The notes below the pieces were generated by a model, which was not told the origin of the DNA, did not search any database, and worked only from the letters and a program-made list of their open reading frames with translations. The translations under genes were made by a program, and so were the position numbers. Shown piece by piece: positions 26,098-48,124 of a DNA stretch of 64,000 nt. The stretch's first letter is position 1; the number at the start of each line of letters is the position of its first letter. The stretch covers positions 4,023,150-4,087,149 of the forward strand of contig NC_133238.1 of NCBI RefSeq assembly GCF_040436345.1, read 5' to 3'. The stretch comes from Pagrus major (lineage: Eukaryota; Chordata; Actinopteri; Spariformes; Sparidae).

Positions 26098-29000
26098 GTG
26101 TGTGTAGTGCGTGTGTGTGTGTGTGTGTGTGTGTGTAAAGACATGACAATAGGCAGATTTCAGACTGAGTTAAAACAGAGACTCACTGGACTCCACACTG
26201 GAGCACACATAGTGAACACACTGTTCCTGTGGAGATCACACTACTGGTTCAATAGTTCAGCAACTGATATGTTAGCTGTTTCATGTCTCTAAGTCATCTG
26301 TTATATAGTCACAAATATATGGTAGTTACTACTAGCACTTGGAGAACAGGATAGCTCACAAATTTGGCTCACTTCCTGCTAAAACTTGTAAAACAAAAGA
26401 TGCAGGCCTTGACATTTACCCATCCTGTTAAATTAGTGACATTAAAGGATTTGCCTTAAAGTTCTGTCGGATGACTCCCAGTGGTAAGTGATGGTAAAAA
26501 AAAGACAGAAAATTCAATGTGCTGTCCTGCTCAACTATCTGATGTCACAGTCAGAAGAGCCTTTGCACATTTCCTTCAAGACTCCCTCTGATAATGAGTT
26601 AGTTCCCTACCCAGACTCTGTTTTGTTTGGTCAATGAGTTTCTTAAATCGAGGGACATCCAGGAAGCTGACGCGTTGTGTGATGGAGTAGAGCAGCAGGA
26701 AACCGTCTGCCCAGCGGATGGAAGACTCCAGAGAAGCCACAGAGCTCTCCTGGAGGAGATAATATAATGCATTATAAAGCTGCCACATGAGAAACACTGA
26801 CTGATGTCAAATAACTCATCAAAACCACAAGAACTTGAATGGTGCAAATCAGTGGCGGCTGGTCAATAGAGGCTGCTCAGGCAGCCCCTCCCGTCATCGC
26901 ATGAAGAAGAATCACATAGACCTTTATTGAATGAGACTTTAAGAAACTAGTTCAAGATATATTATTTAAATGAGCAGTGTAAATTTTCTATTGTTAGTGA
27001 GTAAAATGTATTATTTACAATAAAAATTTAGATTAAAGACGTTCTCTGTTGTCTGAAGTTCTGAAGTTCAGAAGTTGTCAGTGACATCAGATGTCATCTA
27101 CTCAGTAGCAGGCTGTCTTTACAGGCGGACCTTGGTTGCAAACTATTCCAATTCTGACTGTATAGTAATTGTGTAGTAAGATGCTTAGCGGTGGTGACGT
27201 TGACGAAGTCATGCAACCACAATGTAGTCTGTTTATAGCCTTAACATTAGCTTTTTACTTCTAGGGATTTAATTAACGCATCAAAAATCACAAAAGTGGT
27301 GTTCATCTGTGAATATGATCTCGCTTTACAAAGCATTAAAAAAATATCATAGACTTGTGTTTGCCACAGGGCTTATATTTTTAGCAATAATACAAAATCC
27401 AATAAAAAATCCCATAAACTTTTTGTCGAGGAAACCACGGAGATGCTAAGGGGCGACATGCAATCCCTTCACAACTCTGTAGACTCTTGTTATAAATTGT
27501 ACATGCACAATTCACTCCTCTTCAATAAAAGAGATGAAGGTCTTTTTCAGAAAAGTTTCATGCTAAAGCTGTTATCAGTCTTAGGTTGAAACTTGATGTT
27601 GGTTTTTGGTTTCAAGTTTCAATTTTATCTTGTGACAGTGATGTGCTTGTTGAGTTTTCCCCAAAACACTTATACTTTGACTTAAAGTAGCTGGTTTTGT
27701 CTCCACAAATGCAGCTAGAGATGCCCTTGCTACGATATAACACTTAGAATTACCATGACCTGGACGACCTAGAACCTTCATCAACATATCAAATCAAGTG
27801 TTTCCTTTGCCCCACCTGATCTCATAAAATTTCTGCATTCAAAAAGTATTTCAAATTGAATTTGACTTTAAGGAACAAGTAGAAAACAAAGGAAAAACAT
27901 TTTGAATTTTTCTGAATTACAATGGGGGGGATATAATCACAGATTTTCTGGTTTTAAATGTAAAAAGGTGTTACATAATCATAATTATGTTATTACAATA
28001 TCAGTGATGCTTTATTGTTATAAACTAATAAGCCTATTTCTTAAAATTTCTACCTATTTTATCAACATTCTCCTTGGGATTTATGATCTTGATGGGTGAT
28101 ACAAACTTTGGTTTTAAGAATACGTAGCTAAAATAAGTAAATATATTTTTTCTAAAACTGAATAAATAAACGCCAAAATTTACCTTACAAGCAATATCCG
28201 TAATCTCCAGATCAACGGGTTCCTGGTCCACCACCCTGCTGCATCTGTAGGTCACCTCTGTAGTAAAACACAGTCACTTATTTTATCCTGTCAGTGAATG
28301 ATGTGGGTAAGTGCTGCATAGTCTAGTATGTTTTTACATATAAATGATGTTTATTGTAATAATTATTTACTTAAGTCTTACCCTTTTTATGGTCATATTC
28401 ACCAATATAGCGCTTGGTTATGAAACGGACACACAGTGCTGGAGACACAAAACAGACATGGTCATCAGAGAGTGAACAGTTGTAAACACAACAGACACAA
28501 ATATTTCTCTCACATACTATGCCTTCATGCACACGACATTTTATTTTCACATTTTAATCCTATTTCGGCCTACTGTGTGTTCACCTCTTCTGTTGTCATC
28601 ATCACTTTGAGAATTATCCTCTTAGTAATGGTACCTGCCTTGTTTAAACAAATGCAGAAGTGCTTTCTCTGTGTTTGGGTGGAAGGAGTCTGGATGGGTT
28701 CATGTTTGTTTAACATCTGTGTCTGGTGTTTGAGTGTTCGTTGTATTCAGGAAGGACACATTAAAAGGTTGTTTAAGCTTGTTCAAGCTGTTACAGTGTG
28801 TGAGCCTTTACAGCTGAAAAAAAATACTGTTTTGATCCACTATTGTATACTATACAGTACTATTGTATTGAAGTTGCTATTTATCTGAAAACTGAATTTA
28901 AGGTCTCCAGTTAGGAGAACTGAATTTCCCAGCGTCCTGAAAGGGGTTACATCTGGGGACTCTAGTTCTTCTGGGGGACTTCAACACTCATGTGGGCAAC

Positions 29001-31837
29001 GATGGACAAACCTGGAGGGGAATGAGCAGCAGGAACGGCTTGTTGGATATGAACCTGAGCGGTGCTGTGTTATTGGACATCAGTGCTGGTCATGGATTGG
29101 CCATAATGAACACCATGATCAAGCATAAGGCGGTTCAAAGTGCATTTGGCACCAGACCATCTTAGTCCAAAGGTCTATGAAGAACTTTGTGGTTATATCC
29201 ATCAGATCTGCAGCTGTATTCTTGGACACACTTGGACTTGAAGAGAGGAGCAGAGCTGTTAACTGACCACTGCCTGGTGTTGAGTTAGTTCAGAGGCAGG
29301 GGAGGCTGCTGGACAAAGCTGATAAATCCACCAAGTAGTGGGGGTGAATTGGGAACGTCCTGCGGAGGTCCCTTTCTGTCAGGTCTTCAGCTCCTATCTC
29401 CGGAGAAATTTCATGCTCATCCTGTTCAAAGTCTCGTCATGTAGAGGACGCTGCTAGGTGCTGTGGTCAGAAAGTCACTAACTAAGAACACAATGGTGAG
29501 GGAAACCGTCAAGCTGAAGCTTTGGGCTTGGTTGGCCCAGGGGTCTCCTGAAGCTGCAGACAGGTTCTGGGAGGCCAGAGGGACTGCAGCTTTGGTGGTC
29601 ACTAAAGCAGAAACTAGGGGGTGGGAGGAGTTGGGAAGGCTATGGAAAAGGGTTATCAGGTTGGCCTGAAGGAAGTTCTGGCAAATCATTTAGTGACTCG
29701 GAAGGGAAAAGCAGGGCTTGACCCAGGCTATGTTCAGCTGGGGAGGAGGACTGCTGATCTGGACTGGAGATATTGTCGGTGGTGAAAAGAACAACTTGGA
29801 GGAGCTCCTGAACCTGACTAACATGTCCTCTGCAGAGAAGGAAGAGACTGGGGTCTGACGGGAAGACTCGCCCATATCCCTAAGGCTGCCGAGGTAGTCA
29901 AGAAGTTCATTGGCGGCAAAGCACCAGAGGTGGATGAGATTTACTCTGGGATGCTTACAGCTCTGGACATGGTTGGTCTGTCTTGGTTGACACGACTCTT
30001 CAATGTTGCGTGGTAGTCAGTATTTTAGGATTGACAGACCACAGGGTGATAGTTCCCATTTTCAAAAAGGGGGACCGGAGGGTGTACTTTGTTATTCGGA
30101 TATCAAAATGTTCAGCCTCCCTGCAAAGGTTCATTCGAGAGTTCTAGAAAGGAGGCTCCGGCTGATTGTCAAACCTGGGATTCAGGAAAGTCTGATTCTG
30201 GTCGAGGTTTTTTCTCACCACTGATGGCCAAGTGCTTGCTCATGAGGGAAATGTTGGGTCTCTGTAAATAAATTAATCAAGAAGTATGGTCTAGACCTGC
30301 TCAATTTGGAAAGTATCATGAGATGACTTTTGTTGTGAATATGCGCTATACAGATAAAGATTGGTTAATTGATTGATTGACTGACTTAAAACAATGCAGA
30401 TCCGTCCAGATTGTGGAATGGTGGACCAGCTCTTCACCCTTTGCGGGCTTGCTGAGGGGGTCATGGGAGTTGCTCATCCAGTCAAGGTTTTGTGGACTTG
30501 GAGAAGGCCTACAAATGTGTCCCCTAAGAAGTCCTGTGTGGGGAACTGTGGGAGTATGGGGTACTGGGGCTGTTATTACGAGCTATCCAGCCCCTATATA
30601 ATCAAATGAGAGCTGTGTCAGTTTACTTGGCAAAAAGTCAAACATGTTTCCACTGGGTGTTGGACTCTGCCAGGGTTGTCCCTAGTCCCTGATCCTGTTT
30701 GTGATTGTCATGGTCTGGATCTTAAGGTGCAGCTATTTTGAGAAGAGGGTCAGACTTGCATCTGATTTTTGCAAATTAAGTAGTTCTGCTGACTTCATCA
30801 TTCCGTGACCTCCAGCTGGCACTGGGCCATATTTCACCCAATTGTGAAGTGGTTGGCATAAGAGTCAGCACCTCTAAGTCTGAAGCCATAGTTCCCTGCC
30901 GGAAAATATCGGATTGCCCCCTCCTGCAGGGGTTGGGTATAGGTTTTTTTCACAAGCGAAGGGAAAATAAAGCATGAGATGGAGATGACGTGAAAACACG
31001 GTGGGCAATATATCTGCTCAGGCTCGTGAGGTGACCATTTAGAGCAGACTGGGGCCTTAAATGGAGGAAACGGACACAGGAAGAATAGCGGTGCTGCAGC
31101 AATGGGGATGGGGATGAGAATAAAATTGTTTTTTCTAATATTAATGCATGAAAACAAACACAAAATAAGAGTATGAACTTAATGAAGAGCATAACATGGC
31201 GCCTTTAAGAGTACAGTCTACAGTATTTAATCATTGACGTTTTTGGTCATAATGTTAGAAATCCTGTTGTTACCTTCACAAACTCATTCTTTTATTTTCA
31301 TTTTTTAGAAAAACACTGTTACATCAGACTGTTCTTAAATTATGCAAGATGAGCACAACAATCTGTATGAAACCATGCCCCAAGTCAATTTGCCAACAAA
31401 GCAATCCCTCATACTGATCTCTTTTCCCACTTTGAGGAGATTTAACTACAGACAAGGAGTCAGGCAGTAGTTTGACATTAGCAGTAAAGGTCACAGTGGC
31501 TGCTGGACATATTTACACTTCAATGCTCAGGAAAATAGGTCAATGAGACCTGTGTTAGATTTCCTTATTTAGCAGAACCTCTTAAACCATGACCAAACTT
31601 TAACCCTAAATGTAACCTTTTTTTCCTCACATGATGACCATGTGACAGTACCTATGCGAATGTTATGTAATCTAAAATGTGCGCACACACATTCCAGTCC
31701 TTCTTCCTTCACTTTCTTGTCTACATATGTTTATTCTGTCTGTTTCTCTGCCTATTGATATTTCTGTCTGTAGGTTGTAATCTACCTGTTTTTCCAGTGT
31801 TCTGAGCTCCCAGAATGAGGAGTTTAACTGGAACCAT
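24058..31837 (-). CDS. RERG/RERGL-like Ras-family small GTPase (7 exons)
   Basis: Complete gene. Coding exons: 31786-31837, 28382-28438, 28184-28257, 26611-26749, 25787-25880, 25381-25452, 24058-24166. They join in phase to 597 bp, 198 residues plus TGA, close to RERG (199) and RERGL (205). Visible motifs: P-loop G-A-Q-N-T-G-K-T (10-17), effector region [12 protein letters not shown] (22-33), G4 N-K-A-D (116-119), G5 S-V-A (146-148). The G3 box, normally D-T-A-G-Q, is D-I-A-C-K (57-61), so the catalytic Gln and its Gly are replaced. This predicts slow or absent GTP hydrolysis, as in the likewise degenerate RERGL. The C-terminus is basic and ends M-Q-W, without a CAAX box, as in the RERG/RASL group, so it is probably not prenylated. 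[12 protein letters not shown] matches RERG/RERGL/RASL11. I cannot choose a single orthologue. Intron 1 holds a LINE relic and exon 5 is flanked by TG repeats. Confidence 0.88.
24838..25350. mobile_element. Tol2-like hAT MITE in last intron of the Ras-like gene
   Basis: The left side reads CTGTGATGAATGTTACAAAG then 'tacatttactcaaatactgt', 'acataagtac' and 'ttgaggacttgtactttaat'. The right side inverts to CAGTGCTGAAGAAAGTACCC then 'aactgagtaaaataaaag'. The TACTTKTACTT-rich interior and ends are those of Tol2-related hAT MITEs. No clean 8-bp duplication was found, so the ends are approximate. The right end lies about 30 bp from the exon-6 donor of the Ras-like gene. Confidence 0.6.
26036..26136. 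repeat. (TG)n microsatellite
   Basis: Imperfect TG repeat of about 100 bp interrupted by TGCG and TAGTGCG. It lies in intron 4 of the minus-strand Ras-like gene, about 155 bp upstream of exon 5 in transcription order. Frames crossing it on both strands are artefacts. Confidence 0.95.
27560..27795. repeat. Penelope/LINE-type repeat fragment, copy 2
   Basis: The end of the segment reads 'acgatataacacttagaatt', 'accatgacctggacgaccta', 'gaaccttcatcaaca'. It shares the first phrase with 12773-12788 and the second and third with 59410-59450, so the three are copies of one family. It lies in intron 3 of the Ras-like gene. Confidence 0.5.
28910..30935 (+). mobile_element. LINE relic (endonuclease and reverse transcriptase remnants)
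   Basis: Plus-strand translation over several frames gives the endonuclease piece [13 protein letters not shown] near 28960-29000. A linker with [19 protein letters not shown] follows near 29530. Reverse-transcriptase fragments follow: [10 protein letters not shown] near 30140, D-Q-L-F-T-L near 30425, and S-K-S-E-A-type sequence near 30870. Stops and shifts are frequent. It is antisense inside intron 1 of the Ras-like gene and is itself interrupted by a repeat at 30241-30375. Clade (Rex/RTE/L1-like) not settled. Confidence 0.65.
30241..30375 (-). repeat. SINE/LINE-tail repeat nested in the LINE, copy 1
   Basis: Reads 'agtatggtctagacctgctc' then 'atgagatgacttttgttgtg' and ends in (GATT)n. It is the reverse complement of 45604-45720 with a few substitutions, so the two are copies of one retroposed family in opposite orientations. 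It splits the surrounding LINE coding remnant, showing the LINE is older. Confidence 0.65.
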
Positions 31838-32225
31838 TTTTCTGTTGGATCCAGTATTAAACCACTGTTTGTCCCTGCATGAAAACCCTACAGAGCAAAA
31901 CAGAGGAAGCAGTGTCAAGATTAAAATGCAAATACAAAATAGTAGAACTAAAACCTTGCAAAACAAAAGAGCAAAACAAACTTTATGTAACAACACAATG
32001 TATACAGAGCAGCGGAAAAGAAGCATTACTCCACTATAGGTTGCAATAATACTGACCTTTAAGTCAAAATAAATTCCAGATACGGAGTGGAGTAAAATAA
32101 TGAAGTCACTTCAGTCTCAGAGACTGAGCAGACAGGGAATGAGGAGACCTTAACTTGGGACTGTCATCTCTCTTATTCAGTGTGTCTGTGTGTGTATATC
32201 TCTCTACTTCTGTTTGGTTGAAAGA

Positions 32226-32247
32226 GCTCTCTCTCTCTCTCTCTCTC

Positions 32248-32279
<32 letters not shown>
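32226..32279. repeat. (CT)n microsatellite
   Basis: CT dinucleotide run interrupted once by CA. The Ser/Leu or Arg/Glu open frames on both strands derive from it. Confidence 0.95.
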
Positions 32280-32283
<4 letters not shown>

Positions 32284-33068
32284 TCTTGCAACAGCATATG
32301 AGCAATTTTTCTAGAGGAACTGAGTGGAACTACAGACACCACTATCCAATTCTGGATCTATTCAAGACCCATGTAAACAGTCTATGAAGGGAGTTTCAAT
32401 GGTTTACAATCATTCCTAAAGAACTAAAATGTAAACTTGCTCATACTCACTATTGCCCCCCAAATCACAAATGTTCCTACCATCTCAATATAATGGTTAT
32501 AGATTCATCCAAGAGTGTCTGAATCTTCATAGACATTTCAGTTTCAAAATGGGAATATGACACTGTTGTTTGCTCTGAATAAATCTGATTCAAAATCAGT
32601 GAATGTGCAGCTAAATTCTCTCTCAGAGGGATTTTGGTGGTGTTAAAGACAACAGTTGCTCGCCAGAAGTTTATGTACTTTAAGTAAGTCTGAAGGACTG
32701 ATTTGACATTTTGGAAAAATCACCCCAAATAAATCTTCAACAGACATCTGAATGAATCGTGGCCATTATTTAATTGGACCGGTGTAGCTACAGGAGGACT
32801 TTGTTTAACTTTCGGATAAAGCCAGGCTTGCGGTTTCATATCCATCAGTAGATAGGTAGCTAAGTTATGCTAACTGTCTGCATTCTTTAGCTTCATACTG
32901 AATGGACAAACATGAGATTGGTATCAGTCTTCTCATGTAACTCCCAGCAAAGAATTTAGAGAAGAAATTATTTTATTTCCTAAAATTTCAAACTACTACT
33001 TTTATTTGTGAGAATGATGAGGATCAGTCCAGGTCAAATCAAAATCAAATCAATTTCATTTATATAGC

Positions 33069-33070
<2 letters not shown>

Positions 33071-33119
<49 letters not shown>
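33071..33119. repeat. (GA)n microsatellite
   Basis: Pure GA run of about 24 units directly after 'tcaatttcatttatatagcc', the start of a common fish LINE/SINE tail. The tail probably seeded the microsatellite. Confidence 0.93.
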
Positions 33120-33122
<3 letters not shown>

Positions 33123-34973
33123 ACGAGACTCATTGAGACTGTGACCGACAGTGTTGGGGGTAACTTGTTATTGTTGTTAATGTTCCGCAATATAGAGTGT
33201 TTTTGTGTTCTCCTAATAAAGTAAACCTGTCATTAAGTATTGTTTGGTTGGTTGGCTCAAAGTTTCTGCTACCGACTGGCTACGCTGGCTAGGCTAACAT
33301 TAGCCATGTTAGCTAAGGCTAGCTCTTTCATTAACTTACAGTAGTTTATCAGCAGAAATGTAACCATATTACTTGACTATATACGGTATACCAATCCAGG
33401 GATCGGTATATGCCGCTGAGCCACGAGTGACATGCCATTGGCCACTTTTGGCCACCATCATGACAGTAACTACAACACAATAGTGAAGGAGACAAAGACA
33501 TGGTGAGTCAAAGTCTTTTGCCGGGGTCAGACACTGTTTTTCAGGCAGAAATGTGACTAAGAGTCAGTAGGACAGACAGGATGACAGAGGCTTTTCTACG
33601 TATTACTGCAGTATTTTTTTCCTCATATAAGTTGCCAAAGACACTACCAGTTACCACATTACTGTTGCTTTGTGGGACATTTCTCTTTTGTTTGATGAGT
33701 GTAGGATCTGTTTAGCTGTCAGACTGTGATCATCAGACCGACACACCCCTGATCCGTGCTGCCGGCTTACCCATTCACACAGATGTCGGCTTGCCTCTGA
33801 TACTACCTCTGGAGGTGCATCAGAGCCGCAGCAAAACTGTCCCCCCTCTCCGCATCTGAAACTTTCACACAGATGGCAATGTGGAGAATTGGCGCATGAT
33901 TCCCGCACTTTAAGGGCAGTGTGAATGGGGCTAATAACTAAGGGGGCGTGTTGGCCGGTAAAAGACTTCCGTGAAGGCAGCTCTCGTGTATCCTCCTCAG
34001 AGCTTGATCCTCGAAGCACAAATAAGAGAATTGGGATGGCTTGCAACATGGTGGACAGGGACGACTTCAGGTTCAAGCAAGGAGCGAATTCTGAGTGCGT
34101 AATGCACAAGGTGGGATATATGGGTTAATGAGGTCAGACAGGTGTAAGAGGGCAAGCCCGTTTACAATTAGTAATTAGTACAATTAGTAATTAGTACAGT
34201 AAGTAATTAGACTTTTAGTGCCAAGACGTTGCAGACCCAAACTCATAGCATGACAATAATCTAGTCTAGATAAAACGAAGGCATGAATAAGGATCTCTGG
34301 GTCAGCCATGGATAGGAAAGGTCTCATGCTAGCCATGGTAAGTTATTCAATGTGCTGATCAAAAGAGAGGGTAGAATCAAAGGTAACAGCAAGCTTCTTG
34401 AGAGTGGGTCAGCAAAACTCATTGATGAAACTGGGAAATGTACCTTACAGGCTCTTTCAGACAGGGGCTGTAAATTAAACAAGACAATCAGGTCTTTAAT
34501 GTTTTGAGTCATTAACTCATTTATTGGCCTTGACCTGACCTCTGGATTCTGTGAAACCTGTCTTTTTCTTCCACCTGCATGTCAGCACGCCTGTGTTGAA
34601 AGTCAGTTTTGAGCATATTTCATCGGAAAGTATTTGGCTAACGCTCCCTGGAATGTTCAACTATACATTTTAATGTCGGAAGCATAACAGCAGAGGTTAG
34701 ATTTTTGTTTCTGTTAAAGGGGCAAAAGTTAGAGGTCAGAGCTTCAAGTTATGAAAAAAAGGTTATACTGCACTGCAAAGATACTCTACTATTCATTTAA
34801 ACCTTTAATTTGGCATGCAAATGTAATGGCATGCAAGTGCAAAAGAAATATACTTGTTATCTATTTGACACATTGAAAAATAATGTTTCTTACTCTTGAA
34901 GTCTAAATATTTTTAGTAAAATATATGACGGAAATGAAAACCACCCAAACTGGAGTCAAGACTATTGTAAGAT

Positions 34974-34979
34974 TTTATT
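34974..34979 (-). terminator. ndufs1 polyadenylation signal (candidate)
   Basis: AATAAA on the minus strand about 190 bp after the ndufs1 stop codon. It is the first canonical hexamer downstream of the stop that I found. Confidence 0.55.
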
Positions 34980-35168
34980 TATATTTCATATGTTTCTCAG
35001 CTTTATTCAACAAAGAGGGTTCTCAGGAGTGAAAACGATTTAACTGTATACAACAAGCATCAAGGACAACTTTAAATTAAAGAGCGGCAGTCTGTTTCAT
35101 CAGAGTGTGTGTTGTTTTGGCAGAGAGACTGTTAATTGTTGTACTGTATGTGAGTGTTAAGAGTTGTT

Positions 35169-45432
<10,264 letters not shown>

Positions 45433-45603
45433 GCTGCTGAGAAGAAAACAGAGCGAACGGAACCAACATATGAGGCAGCCTTTTTTTGATATCATGAATA
45501 ATCAAATATTTATAGCCTTGTAGATTAATTTACGGTTGATGAACTAATAAGCTAATATATATATGTATACAAGATAAAGATGAACTGATATATTTATGTG
45601 TAT

Positions 45604-45720
45604 ACACAATCAATCAATCAATCTTTATTTGTATGGTGCCGATTCACAACAAAAGTCATCTCATGACACTTTCCAAACTGAGCAGGTCTAGACCATACTC
45701 CTGGATTAATTTACTTACAG
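45604..45720 (+). repeat. SINE/LINE-tail repeat, copy 2
   Basis: Begins (AATC)n then 'tttatttgtatggtgccgat', 'tcacaacaaaagtcatctca', 'tgacactttccaaactgagc', 'aggtctagaccatactcc'. It matches the reverse complement of 30241-30375. Located in the first ndufs1 intron. Confidence 0.65.
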
Positions 45721-45965
45721 AGATCCAACATTCCCACATGAGCAAGCATTATTAATTCAAGATAATAAGACATTTGAATTAATTGAAATATGTATGTATG
45801 TATGTGTATGTATGTGTGCTTTTTCTTTGGCTTCCTGTTTTAACTTCGACTAGTTTGGTTTGACAGTTATGCATAGTCAGTTATATCATCTTGCTGAGTC
45901 TCCTGCTTTTGTTCTGTCAAAGCCCTTTGTAAACTCTGTTTATAAAGGTGCCCTACAAATAAAGT

Positions 45966-46032
45966 TGTTGTTGTTGTTGTTGTTATTGTTATTATTATCG
46001 TCATTATTATTATTATTATTATTATTATTACT
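45966..46032. repeat. (GTT)n/(ATT)n microsatellite
   Basis: Compound trinucleotide repeat following 'gtgccctacaaataaagttg', itself a LINE-tail motif. The leucine-rich frame over it is an artefact. Confidence 0.9.
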
Positions 46033-46540
46033 ACTACATTAGGCGCTGTCTACAGAGTTTATCACAAAAAGGTGAATTAATGCAGTGCTCTGTTGTTGGA
46101 CTGAATAAGTTTGTGCAGGTCTATGTAATGAACTCAGAAAACCAGTGACAGTGTAAAGTATCTAACAAGAGCCGCAGTAGCTAGTACTAGCTAGCTTAAT
46201 AGCTTTCACTGTCAACAATAACAAGTGATACACAACCATCTCTTTGAAACGATCACGTCCACATAGTGAACGTTTCAACAAGATAATGCACAGACAACAG
46301 AATGTAAAGCACAATTATATACAGCTAATAAGAAGAATCAATCATCCAATGACGACTCCTCGCTTGCAGGCTACTAGCATTAGCTAGGAGTACTGAGTTA
46401 CTCAAGGACACGGGCACTGCAATGTTGTACGAGGGTTACTGGGGGTATAAGGTCAACCACTTAATTTTCCTCTGTTGTTGCATTTAAATAACATATAGAT
46501 TTAAACGTTTCTTAGTTCATAATGTGTTTCAGGCTCTTAC

Positions 46541-46660
46541 CTTTCGCTATTTGGCCTTTTTGACCAGAACAGCGGTGATCTGAGTAGCGTTTCACCACCA
46601 GTCAAACAGCTATGGCGTACACACGGAAATAGCAGTCTTACTTCCGTTTGAAATAAGGTC
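46541..46660 (-). other. ndufs1: ndufs1 non-coding exon 1 (5'UTR)
   Basis: Minus-strand sequence ending ...AATAGCGAAAG|GTAAGAG. It has a strong donor at 46540, located about 1.1 kb upstream of the first coding exon, whose acceptor (ctcag) is at about 45437. The 5' boundary is inferred and not visible in sequence. Confidence 0.55.
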
Positions 46661-46960
46661 CCAAGTTTCACAATAAAGTAAAGTTGCTCCTTCACCTTGT
46701 GTCAGTAACCACAGCACAACGAAGAAAGCCTACCTGCAATGATGAGACTGTAATTTATCTCTGATTTGCTGTTGCTAACTAAAATTGGCATGTTCCGAAA
46801 TAACCATCACTCCTTGTTTCCTTGTTTGTTTCTTTCTTTCTTAGTTAATTATCTCGTAATAATTATTTGTTCGGAGATGGGCTGCAGGGGAGCCTGGCTT
46901 TCACCTGCGACTACATCTCCCATGATGAACTACATGTAACCGGAAGTAGCTACGTGTTCA
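46600..46960. promoter_or_regulatory. Bidirectional ndufs1/unc50 promoter
   Basis: The two genes are transcribed divergently from first exons less than about 400 bp apart. An ETS-type ACTTCCG (46640-46646) faces ndufs1. A perfect ACCGGAAGT (46939-46947) faces unc50. ACTACATCTCCCATGATG (46910-46927) matches the ZNF143/THAP11 (SBS) ACTACA..TCCCA..ATG consensus. No TATA box was seen. ETS/NRF-2 and ZNF143 sites are usual for housekeeping and respiratory-chain promoters. Confidence 0.6.
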
Positions 46961-47049
46961 TTTTCGCGACAGTTCAGGAAGCGTCTGCATACAGCTACAG
47001 AAACAAGTCAGACTTGGGGGTTTTTTGGGAACGGGTACAGCAACAACAG
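46930..47049 (+). other. unc50: unc50 non-coding exon 1 (5'UTR)
   Basis: Plus-strand segment ending ...CAACAACAG|GTAAATAT, a good donor. It would splice to the acceptor cttcag at 48120, four bases before the unc50 ATG. The short Met frame at 46867-47079 covers it but reads through the donor and is not considered coding. The 5' boundary is approximate. Confidence 0.5.
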
Positions 47050-48124
47050 GTAAATATTCTTCTGACTAAAGACGTTTAGTTGTTTAGCTAATACCAAACA
47101 GTTACCGCAGTGTTTGTACCAAGTCTGATAGAAACACTGCCCGGGCCTTCTCATGTTATTAAACTAGTTAGCAGCAAGCTAACTGTGTCTGTTAGCAAAC
47201 ATAGCGTCAACTAACAAGGAAATTAAATATATCAAGCTTGTTGGGGGTAAAACTACCATTGCGCAGTAGGTAACTGGTAATTGATTTGTATAGTAATACC
47301 TTTGCATAATTTGGATGTTTCTTGATGGAAGTTAATAATCAATAGTTAGCATAGGTTTGCAAGAGCATCCTCTATTTCTGTGTCAGGTTGTTATTGTAGC
47401 ACACATGTAAGTAATAACACATTTAAAAAGGTGGCTATATTAAAGAAATTTGAGATACAGGATTGCTGTGTGTCTTTTTGTCAACCATAACTAAGCTACA
47501 TGACTGGTTTGGCTTGATCAAGACTGCTGAACTTAAGCCATTGCTTGCACTTGAACTTTTCTGACATTTAATAGACCAAACAACTAATCCATTAAATAAA
47601 TAATAATCTGATGAATTAATAAATTGTTGGAACAATATGGTATATTAAAGCAGAAACCCTGTTTTTCTTTAAATTAGTGTTTGAATACTTGTATACCTTT
47701 TGAGGAAATCTTGATTACATAACATGCAGCAAGAAGAAGGAATGCCGAATGCCTTCCTGACAAGAACAACATAGACGGTGTGTGTAAGTTCTCAAATTGC
47801 AGATGTTAAGTTTACTCTTCATTTAAAAGACATAGAAGTCAATGTCCACCATCAGCTGTAGTCTGGGAGCTTTACTCTACAACAAAGTGTACATAGACTC
47901 AATTTGGAAAATGGGAACAATACATCTGATGCTAAAAATGATAATCCCAAAATATTGCATAATACAGTGTAACTATCGAGTTTGTTTAATCAGTTTATCT
48001 ACATTTGTTTCAAGGCGAGAGTGGATGTGTACAGCAGTTCAACCTGTCTTTCATCTCCTTCATCCTCCATTCTTGTCCTTACCTCCCTTATTTCTCATGC
48101 TCTTCCAACCTGATCTTCAGCACC

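Larger units (their letters stand above)
31838..34950. other. Intergenic interval between the Ras-like gene and ndufs1
   Basis: The part adjacent to 31838 is the 5' side of the Ras-like gene (5'UTR/promoter, not resolved). The rest holds a (CT)n and a (GA)n microsatellite and two repeat-like blocks: 33690-34130, with 'cattcacacagatg' and paired GCGG... segments, and 34140-34520, with a Helitron- or LINE-like non-coding repeat. No host gene was recognised. The 152-residue minus frame at 33651-34109 lies in the first repeat block and matches nothing. Confidence 0.4.

Noticed and set aside
25853-26292. His-Thr or Cys-Val rich frames near 26 kb
   Set aside because: Products of the (TG)n microsatellite. 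The true coding exon here is 25787-25880 on the minus strand.
26858-26900. CAGTGGCGGCTGG, a possible DNA-transposon end
   Set aside because: Resembles known fish transposon termini, but no inverted partner or target duplication was found in the following kilobases.
33651-34109. 152-residue minus frame between the Ras-like gene and ndufs1
   Set aside because: Lies in repeat-like sequence, has no recognisable domain, and no flanking exon signals were found.
46867-47079. Small Met frame upstream of unc50
   Set aside because: It reads through a strong GT donor at 47050 and lies in the 5'UTR/promoter; no homology.
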